Below, in pieces: positions 49,565 to 60,050 of a DNA stretch of 64,000 bases. The notes under the pieces were generated by a model. The model was not told the origin of the DNA and ran no database searches. It worked only from the letters and a program-made list of their open reading frames with translations. How positions within the stretch are numbered: position 1 is the first letter of the stretch; every line of letters starts with the position of its first letter. A program made the translations under genes and the position numbers. This DNA comes from Akebia trifoliata (taxonomy: Eukaryota > Streptophyta > Magnoliopsida > Ranunculales > Lardizabalaceae), in NCBI GenBank assembly GCA_017979445.1, contig CM030711.1, positions 6,727,221 to 6,791,220 of the forward strand. The letters are read 5' to 3'.

Positions 49565-51763
49565 TTGGTCGCATTGCAACTAACAGGAGAAATTTCACAG
49601 GGGAAGGTGGCACTAGTGACTGGTGGGGGTTCAGAATTAGGGAGGGCAGTGTGCCACCACTTCATGCTCGAGGGCTCGACTGTGGCCTTCACTTACTTGA
49701 GGGATAAAGAAGATGGCAATGCATTGGAGACCATCAAGGTGTTACTAGGAGCCAATAACCGGGACACACAAGGCCTAATGGCTATACCAATCGAACTCTT
49801 GGGCTGTGGAAGAATTTTATAAATTATTATAGTCGGATCGATGTTCTAGTCAACAATGCAGCTGAGTCCTCTTCCTCTATAGAGAATATCGACGAACATA
49901 GGCTCTAAAGGCTCTTTAGAACTAACATCTTCTCTTGTTAATGGTTAGGTAATAGTGATCACTTTTGTGTTTCCACTTTCAATAGAGAGTTTATTTTGCC
50001 TCACCAAAATTTTACCATAATCTCCCCAATTAGAGAACTTATAGAGAACACACCAAACAAAGATATTGAGACACCATAATCAATCTACTGAAATTCTAGA
50101 GAACGCATAACAAATAAGAAACACCCCTACCCAATAATTATGATGATGTTTTAGAGGAAAGTGTCAGTATTTAGTCTAAAGAATTGAGTGGTGGTAAAAA
50201 AAAAACAGTCATGGTACATGGTTGGGTATGAGGCTGACACGGCAAGGGCAAAGAACAGCACATCTTTTTCCTGTGTATCCCTGATGAAAACGATATAAGG
50301 TTCTGTGCCCTTGCCATGTCAGCCGCGTACCACCATGATCGCGTGCATTCATCATGACTCAAAAAATAAAGAATGGCAATCCTCAGTCCACAGCCTACAA
50401 GTATTAGGAACTGGAGGTGTCAATGGGTCGGTTTTGATTTGGTTCTACATATACCAAGAATCGAAATCTTAAAAAAAAAAAAAAACTAAGATCCTTGAAA
50501 CCATTACCCGGCCTTACAAAAACTAGTTACCCGCTGTCTTAATTCGTAAGATGGACAATTATGTCTGAATGAAAAAAAATTAGAACTTAACAAAAAAAAA
50601 TTGTGTAATTACTCACTTGACAGTTCATACCAACAATGAATTCTTCAAACAAATTGAACTCTTGAAAAGAAAATCTTAGAAAATTAGCTTAGGAGTCTTT
50701 GTTTGTATTTCAGATAGAGAAGGAATAGGAATGTAAACCAATGTTTGTGTTGAAAGAAAGTAAAAAGAAAAAAAAACCAAATACTCCGAATTCTCTTTAG
50801 ATTGTAATTTTAGCTACAGTATATTTACTTCTAATTACCTCATTAATTAATATTAGATAAATAAGATACAAGTAAAACAAATCCACTATTAGGTCTCCAA
50901 GATGGCTATCCAAAACTAAATAAAAATAATAATTGATTCTTAATAGTAGATCCAAAATCGATTAGATTATGAATACACGGGGTAATTGGGTAACCATTAA
51001 CAACCTTATTTCAAAAGAATAAAAAATGGGTACGTAGAGAATTGAGTGATTGCTGATGGAAGACTCTGAGAAACCGATTTAATTTTAAGGAACGCCAAAC
51101 TTTTAATTAGAACACATCAATTAAAATCTAACAAGAAATGAGTGGTAATGCAAGCCTTTTCTTATTTATGATTGAGATGTCATAATAAAAAGATGGTGTG
51201 GTGATATAAACTGTCTTCCAGGCTAACCACTGTTAACCTCCTTGAGTCGACTCAGTCAATCATCAAGTCAACCCAATTAAGGATAATGATATATAGGAAT
51301 GCTCTGAAACAAATGAAGGGAGGGAGCTCCATCATCAACACAACATCAGTGGACGCATACAAGGGTAATCCTAAGCTGATAGACTACACATCAACCAAGG
51401 CTGCAGTTGTAGGGTTCACTAGAGGCCTGGCCCTAGAGCTAGCCAATAAGGGCATACGTGTCAATGCTGTAGCCCCGGGGTCCATCTGTACCGGGCTGAA
51501 ACCGGCCTCATTTAGGGAGGAGGGACGGACTCACGTGCCCTTGGGAAGGGCTGCGCAGCCACACGAGATTGCACCATCGTATGTCTATCTAGCATCTGAA
51601 GTGGACTCATCTTACTACACTGGCCAGGTCCTCCATTGCAACGGTAGGGATTTCATGATAAGCTGCTTTGCCATGTTTCTTATTAAGTTGGTTATGGATA
51701 GCTAGATCACATATGTTCTTACTTTGTTTTTTATTGGCAGGTGGGACTGTGGTGAACAGTTGA
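49565..51763 (+). pseudogene. Glucose/ribitol dehydrogenase-like short-chain dehydrogenase, disrupted
   Basis: Pieces of an At1g54870/At3g05260-like SDR. 49601-49800 encodes GKVALVTGGGSELGRAV and STVAFTYLRDKEDGNALETI. 49830-49945, in another frame, encodes SRIDVLVNNAAESSS and, after an in-frame stop, LFRTNIFS. 51286-51643 encodes GGSSIINTTS, then YTSTKAAVVGFTRGLALELA and KGIRVNAVAPGSI. A spliced end at 51741-51763 gives GGTVVNS. The catalytic Tyr-x-x-x-Lys is kept, but the nucleotide-binding TGG-SGIGR has become GGSELGR, at least two frame changes and a stop lie in the first half, and the usual N-terminal 40 or so residues are absent. The 1.3 kb gap contains a MITE-B copy. A misassembled or unusually spliced live gene is the less likely alternative. 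Confidence 0.8.
50209..50362. mobile_element. MITE-B copy inside the SDR relic
   Basis: The right part CCCTTGCCATGTCAGCCGCG and GTGCATTCATCATGACTC is complementary to the left part TATGAGGCTGACACGGCAAG. Typical MITE-B centre with TCTTTTTCCTGTGTATCCCT. Confidence 0.65.
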
Positions 51764-52631
51764 TGTGTATTTTGAGCTTCTTTTCTAGTATGATATGGAC
51801 GTGTGTAAGTAAGCGATCGTTGCGACAAGGAACACCTGATCAATGATGGGAATTTCTATATTCAAAGAAAAATATCAAACTATGTACTTTTGGATTTCAA
51901 GTCAACCTTTTTATGCGTTTATAGGAATGCTTGAAACATTGAAACAATTAATTTTGTGATCAATTCAATCAGCTAATTGGTTGGGCCAAAGTCAAGAAAT
52001 GGGTCAGCTAAATCGATGGTGAATATTATTCAATTTGATTGATTATGGGATCTCCCTAGGTGGTTTAATGTCGGATTTTAAAATCAATGTTTTTATTAAC
52101 TTTTGGTACGGTTAAGATTGTGACAATGCATTGTTGAAATTATAGAGTTTTGATTTTAACTGAATCTTCCTTTTGTTATTAATTTAGTGGGGTTCTCTAT
52201 TTTTTTTTTTCTTTTTTTCTTTTTTCAATTCTCCGTTTGATGTTTAAGGGGTTCTCTCCATTTATTTATTTATTTGTTTTTTTTTTAAATTGTCGAATCT
52301 CTCTTCATTAATAAACTCTGGAGATTCTCACTCATTATGATGTGTTCAACATCTATTTCTTCTATGAATTTTCATATTTGGATTCCATTTTTCTGTCTAA
52401 AACACGCTCTATTTACTCTCTTGTTTGATAACAATTGCAATGCCACTATAAAAGAAACAAGTATTTGATTCAAGCAAAAAACCTTTGTTTCAAACACCAT
52501 GATCGATTTGCAAAACATAAAGATACCAAAATAAAGAAACCACGAAGTTTTACATTAATCAAGAAAACAATATAACATTTGAATTAATATGCAACAGTGA
52601 AAAAAGAGTGGCAAAAGTTTACACCACCAAA
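51764..52631. other. Intergenic, tail-to-tail between SDR relic and mevalonate kinase
   Basis: AT-rich with T-runs. It should include the 3' untranslated region of the mevalonate kinase gene on the minus strand. I see no gene or clear repeat. Confidence 0.5.
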
Positions 52632-55600
52632 TTATTTGCCATTTGCGATTGAATCATTGAAACATACCTCGACTCCTTTCCCACCAATTGCAGCTATGAA
52701 GCACTGGAATCCACATGACTGGAGCTCAGCAATGACTTTGTCGATAACTGTTCCTGATAACACTGATTCATGTGGTCAAGGAACCCACTGTCAAAGGGAA
52801 TAATTTCAACAACAAAAAAATGACAAAAATATAAGAGCATGAAATTGAAATATATGACATACATATCGTCTCCGTGTTTCAACATAATCAGACTATTTCA
52901 ATATTGCCGTCAATTATAGCTATTGTTTGATAGTTGTGATAGTTAATATGAACTTTTGGTGCCCCTATTCTCTCCAATGTATTGAAAGGCCTAAGCCTCA
53001 AGGAGATAAAATAAGCAAAAGTTGTTTTGAGATGGTTTGGGTATAAGCAAAGAAGACAAATAACAGCACTCGTGAGAATGAATGCTTGGTGCAATGAACT
53101 CTAAAAGGAAAGACGAATTGCCAAGCCCCTTACTGGAGATAAGGTGTAGACGATGATAACCGGAACTGAAGTATTTTAGGAAATATACCTCTCAACATGT
53201 GACTCAGACAGTATGGCATGTCCAAGTATAGGGTTTGGTTCCATGTGCTTGATCGTCGTCGACAAATGTGAATCAAGGAGGGTCGGGTAAATAATTTGAA
53301 TTTCATAACAAGCCTTGTCCCAAAGATTTGGATTTAGCTAAACGAGTCTTGTTCATTCATTCCAATCTATTCAAAGCCAAGTCTTCTGTTATTGAAAGTG
53401 AGTTCATGTCTGCTTTCATTATCTCCAACCACCTTTTGGGTCTTCCTTTGCTCTTTCAGGACCTTCAACTTAAATATTTTATCTAATTGGGGTTGTAATT
53501 GGTCAATATTGAACATGGCCAAGCTATCTAAGTTGACTTTCTCGTTGCTTATCGCCTATTGGAGCTACTCCTACATTTCCCCAAATGCGTTTGTTTCTAA
53601 TTTCATCTTCCCTAGCACTACCAATCATTTATATCAACATCCCCATCTCTGTCACACTCAATTTATTAACATAATGCTTCTTGACAGCCTGAGATAGAGC
53701 TCCACAAAGCATAATTAGTCTTACCAATGCGTTATAAAATATACCTTTTAATTTTATTGGTATGCATCTGTCACATAGCACTCCTGAAGCGCACCTCCAC
53801 TATAAACACCCAGCTCCGATTCTATGGGCAACATCTTCCCTCAATCCTCATATATAATATGTCTGAGACAGTGAAAGTGGTCACTTCGAGGTATTTTTAG
53901 ACACTCAATTTTTAATGGACATTGAGTATCAATATTAAATTTTCATTCCATATAATTTGTCTTGGTTTTACTTATTCTAAATCCCTTGGACTCCAACATC
54001 TCTATCCATAATTCTAGTTTTGCATTGATTCCATCTCACCCAATGCAGGATGTTAGTGTTAGTTTGTTGGACAACCTAGTAGTACCAGTCCCAAGTATCC
54101 CACAACTAAGATCACCTATTTCTCGGAACCAATGGGACCTGCACCGACTCTAGTGCATATAATAGAAATGTTTCAGTATTGGACCCACAACTAATAGGAA
54201 CCTAAAACTGTTGTATAAGATACCTATTAAAAAAACTGTTGTATGAGAAATGATTCCAAATATGCTTGATTAAGTATGATAATGATGATTTAATTTTGAG
54301 ATGCTCATGTGCGCATTTTCTGCAAATTAAATTTGACAATTTGATTTTTCTGTTGTAATTTTTTATTTCATTTATAAAGGGAGAGTAGAATAGTTCAATG
54401 AAAAAACCAAAAACACATCCAGAAATACCCTATTAAGCGTACCATTATTACCTAATCAAACAATCCAGAATAAAGTTTAAAACAATAAAGAAAAGTATAT
54501 AATTAGAATAACAATATGGGAAAAAAAGAAGAAAAAGGAACATAACATACACAATAACTAGTTAAGGCATCTACTCTATACAAGATCAGAAAATATGTTA
54601 TGGTTATAAAATATAGAATCTGAAACTAGGAACAAATGAAAACGATAAAAATTCATAAAAGTAAAATTTAAAGATGCATATTAACTGAATACGAAAGTGG
54701 ATACGTGCTGGTAACAATGTCAAGACACAGCCTCCGCCCCCAGCTCCCGTTAACTTAGAAGCTAACTTATACTTCAAAGTTGTTCGAAGAACAGTTTCTA
54801 TAGAAGCATGACTAACACCCATACATTGGAGCAGACCTTGATTCATCTCCATCAACTCTTCTAGTTTCTCTTCATTCTCAGTTATAGATAAGTCATCAAG
54901 AGCGGTCGACTGTATAATGGTAGATAATTCCTTGCTTATAGAATCAACCGCACTGAAAACAGTAGACATAGCGTTTGGATGCCTCAATGTCCTCTTGGAA
55001 ATTCCAGCAACCAATGCCTTTGTGTTCCTCCCGACCTTTGTGTCGGTGATAAGCATCTTGAGTGGCATTCTGGACTTAATAAGAGTCAAATTACCTGACT
55101 TGAACATGATCATGTTCCCTGTTACATAAACTCATGTCACGATATATCTCCAAATACAAAAATTCTCTAGCAAATTAGAGAAATCTCGTACGACTCAAAT
55201 AATAAAATTGAGAAGAAAAATAAAAGAGCTGCTATTGGCAACCCTACTTTTACTTATTACACCCCAATTAAAAATAAAGAAAATAAGTGAAGGGTTGAAA
55301 ATAAGTAAAAGTTGGGGTGCCAGTAGAAGCACTCTCGTTTTTCTTTTTTGCTAGATTTCTATTTTTTGGGTTTAGTATTTTATATGAGCCTAATCATAAT
55401 TGCAAACAACTACAGAAATTGTGTGAACGAGTGTTGTAATGTTGACATTATAATCTGAACCAAACCTGATAAATTTTGAAGAGCGTGTTTTAATCTTTAA
55501 TTGGGGTGTGATAAGTAAAAGTTGGGTGCCAATAACATCTCTTAAAAATAAACATTTTGTGAGTGTGTGTGTTAGTGAGAGATGACTTAATTCTCTCAAG

Positions 55601-56595
55601 TCACAAAGATCACATACCAAATGTGCTTACAGTGTTGTCGATTCCAGAGGGCTTTCCATGAATTACTTTTTCACCTTCGAAAGCCCATTTGTTCACTAAC
55701 TGAAGCTCGTTCTCCCCGAAGGATAACCAACCGTGGTGGCTCAGATCCAAATTTACTGCATTTGACAATGCAAGTAAGGCAGCTGAGAGTGACACACAAA
55801 ATGCAGCGGATGAACCCAAACCCGAACCCAAAGGAAGATTGGAAGTGATAACGGTTGTTGAAGGCTTATAACTGACAAATAAAACACCAAATCGAAGACC
55901 AAAAATAGTTAGAAAGAATAGATGAGATGAAGAAGAAAACCCGAATAATATATTTACCTGTGGATTGAGGTGTACATCCAAAGAAAAGTAGAAACTCCAG
56001 CAGCCACTCCAATTTTTTCCTCTGGAATACTTTGTTCGTCGACTAGAACAGCAATTGATTTCATTGATTGTGGTGTGCAGGGTGATGGTGTTGAAGCAAG
56101 AGGAATGTCTAATTCGGGAAGCAACGCTTTGATTCGGCCAATTGGCCATGAAAGCTCTAATCCCATATCCTTGAGATGAAGTTTTAGTGACCCATCATCA
56201 CTCTCTGCCACCAAACAAAAAACATAAAAAAAAGATTTAGAAAAATTCAGTGAACACACACACACATTCATTAATATACAAACAAAAAAGAAAAATGGAG
56301 GCAAAAGTAATTTAACTCTATGGAAGAAGAACAAATCACACACACACACACACACACACAAATCATTAAAAAAAAGAACAAAAAAGAAAGAAAATTGGCA
56401 AGAGTAAATGAACTCTATGGAAGAAGAACAAGGGTACACACACACACACACAAATTCATTATAAAAAAAGAAATAAAATCGGCAAGAGTAAATGAACTCT
56501 ATGGAAGAAGAACAAGGGTACACACACAAATTCATTAAAAAAGAACGAAAAGAAAATTGGCAAGAGTAAATGAACTCTATGGAAGAAGAACAAGG

Positions 56596-56634
<39 letters not shown>

Positions 56635-57466
56635 TTCATTAAAGAAAAGAACAAAAAAGACAGAAAATTGGCAAGAGTAAATGAACTTTATGGAAGAAGA
56701 ACAAGGGTACACACACAAATTCATTAAAAAAAGAACAAAAAGAAAATTGGCAAGAGTAAATGAACTATATGGAAGAAGACCAGGGTTACACATACAAACA
56801 CATTCACAAACAAAAACAAAACAAACAAACAAACAAAAAACAAAAAAAATTGAAGAAAATTGGCAGAGTATAACTCTATAGAAGAAGACAACAAAAAGAG
56901 CAAATTTTGCACAGAATATCTATTGGATATTTAGATTTTCCCACAAATGGCCAACATTCGATCATTAACCACCATTTTCTACATGCTTATACGAAGACTT
57001 GTAAGACTTGTATCATTCCCATTACCGAGGGCCCATATTTTTCAGTTAAATTGGAGACTTGGTATCAATTACATAACGGACACATAAAATGTCTTTAAAA
57101 AGGAACATTTTTTTTATGTGTTAGATTTGATCTGTTTTATGAAGCTGTGGGCTGCTCTCCAAATCAGGAAATCTCAAATGGGTATCTTAAATTCATCATT
57201 TAAAAAAAAACCAAAATCACCTCAAGACCCAATTTTCAGTAAATAGGATCTAAGAGGTTTGATTCCTTAACTATCTATCTCTACTCGCACAAACAACTAA
57301 AAAAAGAGAGAGTTTTCGACTAAAATCTCGAACCAGAACAAGATGAAATCCGGAGAGAAACTTGGGTGTAGAGATCAATGGATGCAGCGATGGCCGTGGA
57401 TCCATGAACGACGGCATGCTCGCCGGAAAGTATGATTTTTCCGGGGGCACGAGCTCTGACCTCCAT
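52632..57466 (-). CDS. MVK: Mevalonate kinase (392 aa), complete
   Basis: Phosphorylates mevalonate with ATP in the cytosolic mevalonate pathway to isoprenoids. Exons on the minus strand: 57466-57334, 56204-55958, 55871-55618, 55118-54705, 52762-52632; frame is continuous. All three GHMP kinase motifs are present: [14 protein letters not shown] (9-22), [10 protein letters not shown] (140-149) and KLTGAGGGG (333-341). The catalytic Asp sits in [12 protein letters not shown] (D205). Length compares with 378 in Arabidopsis. Exon 1 ends at TCTG|GTTCGA, which restores [16 protein letters not shown]; an earlier GT at 57361 would drop about nine residues. The last exon has two possible acceptors nine bases apart. 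Intron 1 holds a CA-rich minisatellite, intron 3 a MITE-A and intron 4 an RTE-type LINE relic. Confidence 0.95.
53290..54060 (-). mobile_element. RTE-type LINE relic in mevalonate kinase intron 4
   Basis: Minus-strand translation gives pieces typical of RTE reverse transcriptase C-termini: LEVWRE-like [61 protein letters not shown] and [20 protein letters not shown]. Stops and frame changes are frequent. It has the same orientation as the host gene. Confidence 0.78.
55224..55543. mobile_element. Complete MITE-A with 8-bp target duplication, mevalonate kinase intron 3
   Basis: Inverted ends AAGAGCTGCTATTGGCAACC and GGGTGCCAATAACATCTCTT. Perfect direct repeats AAAAATAA lie at 55216-55223 and 55544-55551, fitting a hAT-type element. 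It makes up 320 of the 499 bases of the intron. Confidence 0.82.
56290..56900. repeat. CA-bearing minisatellite in mevalonate kinase intron 1
   Basis: About seven units of roughly 80-110 bp, each with AACTCTATGGAAGAAGAACA, a (CA)n tract of variable length, AAATTCATTA and an A-rich tail ending TTGGCAAGAGTAAATG. Unit starts are near 56313, 56411, 56493, 56574, 56684, 56762 and 56873. The long minus-strand open frame across it is a by-product of the repeat. Confidence 0.88.
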
Positions 57467-57633
57467 TTCCTCTCTGGTGACTCCGTGTGTCTCTCTTACT
57501 CTTCTTCATGTGTTTAGAGTGTCCTATGAGTAGTACCGAACGAAGATGAGACAAAATCTTTGCAAATTCCCAGAGCAAGCAGGTCTCATGGGCCCACTAA
57601 ATATCTAAACATTTTTCATGGGGACCATTTAGG

Positions 57634-58318
57634 AGGACTCATCTACTTCTAATCCATAGGGACCATTTAGGGGGACTCATCTACTTCAGCTGTACCTACC
57701 CCCAAGATTAAATAATAGGAAATCCAATGATTACCAATCAAGCGAAGAAAAAAGACTAATCAAAATCATGAAGACCAGATCATTCAAGTACTTAGAGAAC
57801 TTTAAAAAAAAAAAAAACTAATCAGATATTTACTTTATATCAATAAATATTAGTTTTGTTCAAGAAATATATACAACTTTTTCAATTACTTAAAATAAAG
57901 ATTAATGTTAAGTGATCTCAGTGGGGGACACATATGGGAAATCTTGATGTGGTGGTGTGCACATGCTTGTAGATATATTTTCTCCGAGATACAAGTAAAA
58001 TATATCTACCGACATGCATACGCCACTACATCAAGGTGTCCCTCGTTGAGATCACTCCAGCATGACTTTAAAATGAAACATTGAATTAAAAATCACATCT
58101 GTGTACGTTCATACACATTAGAATAATATGGAAACAGTTAAGAGCCGTGATGAATGCACATGCTCTTGGTATGAAGTTGGCACGCTGTCAACATAGCAAG
58201 AACACAAAATCATATATCGTTTTCATCGGGGTATACAGGAAAAAGATGTGCAACTCTATGCCCTTTCCACATCAGTCGCGTACAGTGCATTCATCATTAT
58301 TCAACATTTAAACATTGG
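57634..58318 (+). repeat. Duplicated repeat block, copy 1 (MITE-C plus MITE-B)
   Basis: Shares its order with 58838-59600: CATAGGGACCATTTAGGG, CAATGATTACCAATCAAGCG, TTTTGTTCAAGAAATA, MITE-C (57903-58070), AAAATCACATCT, MITE-B (58145-58302), ending CATTATTCAACATTTAAACA. Confidence 0.8.
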
Positions 58319-58837
58319 GTATTTTTACTAATTTCTCCTTCTTCTTAATTTAACTAATAACTTGAGTGTTTTGCACGTGGAGCTCTGAAGTATTGAGTTA
58401 CTCTCAAGTTAAAAACGATAAAAACATACTTAGAATCCACCCATTTACTTTTGATATTAAAGAGAAAAATTTCAAAGAAGTTGGAGTTTCGTCATCATTT
58501 CATTTCAATAATAAAGAATAGTGAAAAAGAAGATGAATAAGATAATCAACCGATCGAACCCTAAAATAAGGGTATTTCTGTTATTTCATATATTGAAGGT
58601 ATTTTGTTATACTCCGTTAATGGAGAAATAGTAGATGACAGCTTGCCCGGGTCAACGAAAGCCCAGGGGCAGACCCATCTTGTAGGCCTTTAGTTTTTCT
58701 TTGTCTTGGTAATAAATGTCCGCTCTTTTGAGTGAAAAGTTCACTAAAAACAAGTAGGAATTTATCTTTAAAAAAAAAAAAACGTGTAAGAAGGCGATGT
58801 GGGTTGGTGACATAATTAAGAGGGACCCATCTACTTG

Positions 58838-59600
58838 TTGTGCATAGGGACCATTTAGGGCATTTCTTCTTCAGTTGTACCTACCCCAAGATTAAATACT
58901 AGGGAATCCAATGATTACCAATCAAGCGAAAAAAAAATAATAATAATCAAAATCATTATGTCTAGATCATCCACGTACTTAGAGAACTCTATAAAAAAAA
59001 TAAAAAAAAAAACCCTAATCAAATATTCACTTTATATCAGTAAATTTTAATTTTGTTCAAGAAATACACGCAACTTTTTCAATTACTTAAAATAAAGATT
59101 AATGTTGGAGTGATCTTAGTGGACGACACATGTGGGACATCTTGATATAGTGGCATGCATATATTAAAGGTGCATTTTCTCTAAGATACAAGTAAAATAC
59201 ATCTACGGACATGCGTGTGCCACCATATCAAGGTACTCTCTGTGTGTCCCTTGTTGAGGTCACTCCAACATGACTCTAAAATGAAACATAGAATTAAAAA
59301 TCACATCTATACACATCCATACAGGTTAGAATTACATGGAAACAACCAAGAGCTGTGATGAATGCACATGGTCTTGGAATGAAGTTGGTACGCGACTGAC
59401 ATGTCAAGGGCACAGAACCATAGATCTTTTTCATTGGGATACACATCAAAAAGATGTGAAGTTCTACGCTCTTGCCATGTTAGTTGTACGAAATCATAGA
59501 TAGTTTTCATCAGGATAAATAGAAAAAAGATGTGCAGTTCTATGCCCTTACCACATCAGCCGCATACTAAGATCGCGTGCATTCATCATTATTCAACATT
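58838..59600 (+). repeat. Duplicated repeat block, copy 2 (MITE-C plus enlarged MITE-B)
   Basis: Second copy of the block at 57634-58318, with MITE-C at 59098-59275. Its MITE-B (59350-59590) is longer because an inner segment (TTCATTGGGATACACATCAA-like, AAAAGATGTG-AGTTCTA) occurs twice. Confidence 0.78.
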
Positions 59601-59904
59601 TAAACATTGCATTTGATGCAGATGATTGAGAAATCTTTATTGTTCAATCAAAATTTAAGTTCAGGTAATATGATCCTTTAGTTTGGACTTTACTTTCCCC
59701 AAGCCTTGGTGGTGCTGAAGTTTTGACTTTACATTATGCAAGGCTGGGATTCAAATTAAGCCCAGCCCAAATCCTGCCCAATAATAAAACCCATTTCTCC
59801 CATTAAAGATTAAAAGACACTATAACCCCTATTTAAATAATTTTAATTGTTGTTTACAATTATGATTAAGCTCATATAAAATTTTAAAAATAAAAAATAG
59901 AAAT

Positions 59905-60010
59905 CTATTGGCACCTCAACCTTACCTATTCCCAACCAGTCACTTATTTTCTTTATTTTTAATTGGGGTGCAATAAGTAAACGTTTAAGTGCCAATAGCA
60001 GCTCTAAACC
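59905..60010. mobile_element. Short MITE-A at the 3' end of the TT8-like gene
   Basis: Ends CTATTGGCACCTCAACC and AGTGCCAATAGCAGCTCT are inverted, about 100 bp overall. It lies 41 bases or so past the TT8-like stop codon and so is probably inside its 3' untranslated region. Confidence 0.6.
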
Positions 60011-60050
60011 AATGTAGGTACAGAGAGAGAGAGGGCAAAATGGTAAAGGT

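Larger units (their letters stand above)
57467..60050. other. Intergenic between mevalonate kinase and TT8-like gene
   Basis: The two genes are both on the minus strand. The first 150 bases should hold the mevalonate kinase promoter/leader (TC-rich). The remainder is a tandem duplication of repeat-bearing sequence plus a short MITE-A; no gene. Confidence 0.55.

Noticed and set aside
49565..49822. A short functional SDR starting at 49565
   Set aside because: The frame breaks before the catalytic half, and the rest of the family sequence continues in other frames.
55954..56832. Long minus-strand open frame of 292 codons
   Set aside because: Its N-terminal part is repeated [21 protein letters not shown] translation of the CA minisatellite; only the last part is mevalonate kinase exon 2.
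56290..56900. Regular repeat-spacer pattern suggestive of a CRISPR array
   Set aside because: The repeats are long, CA-rich and diverged, spacers are not unique sequences, and the host is a plant nuclear intron.
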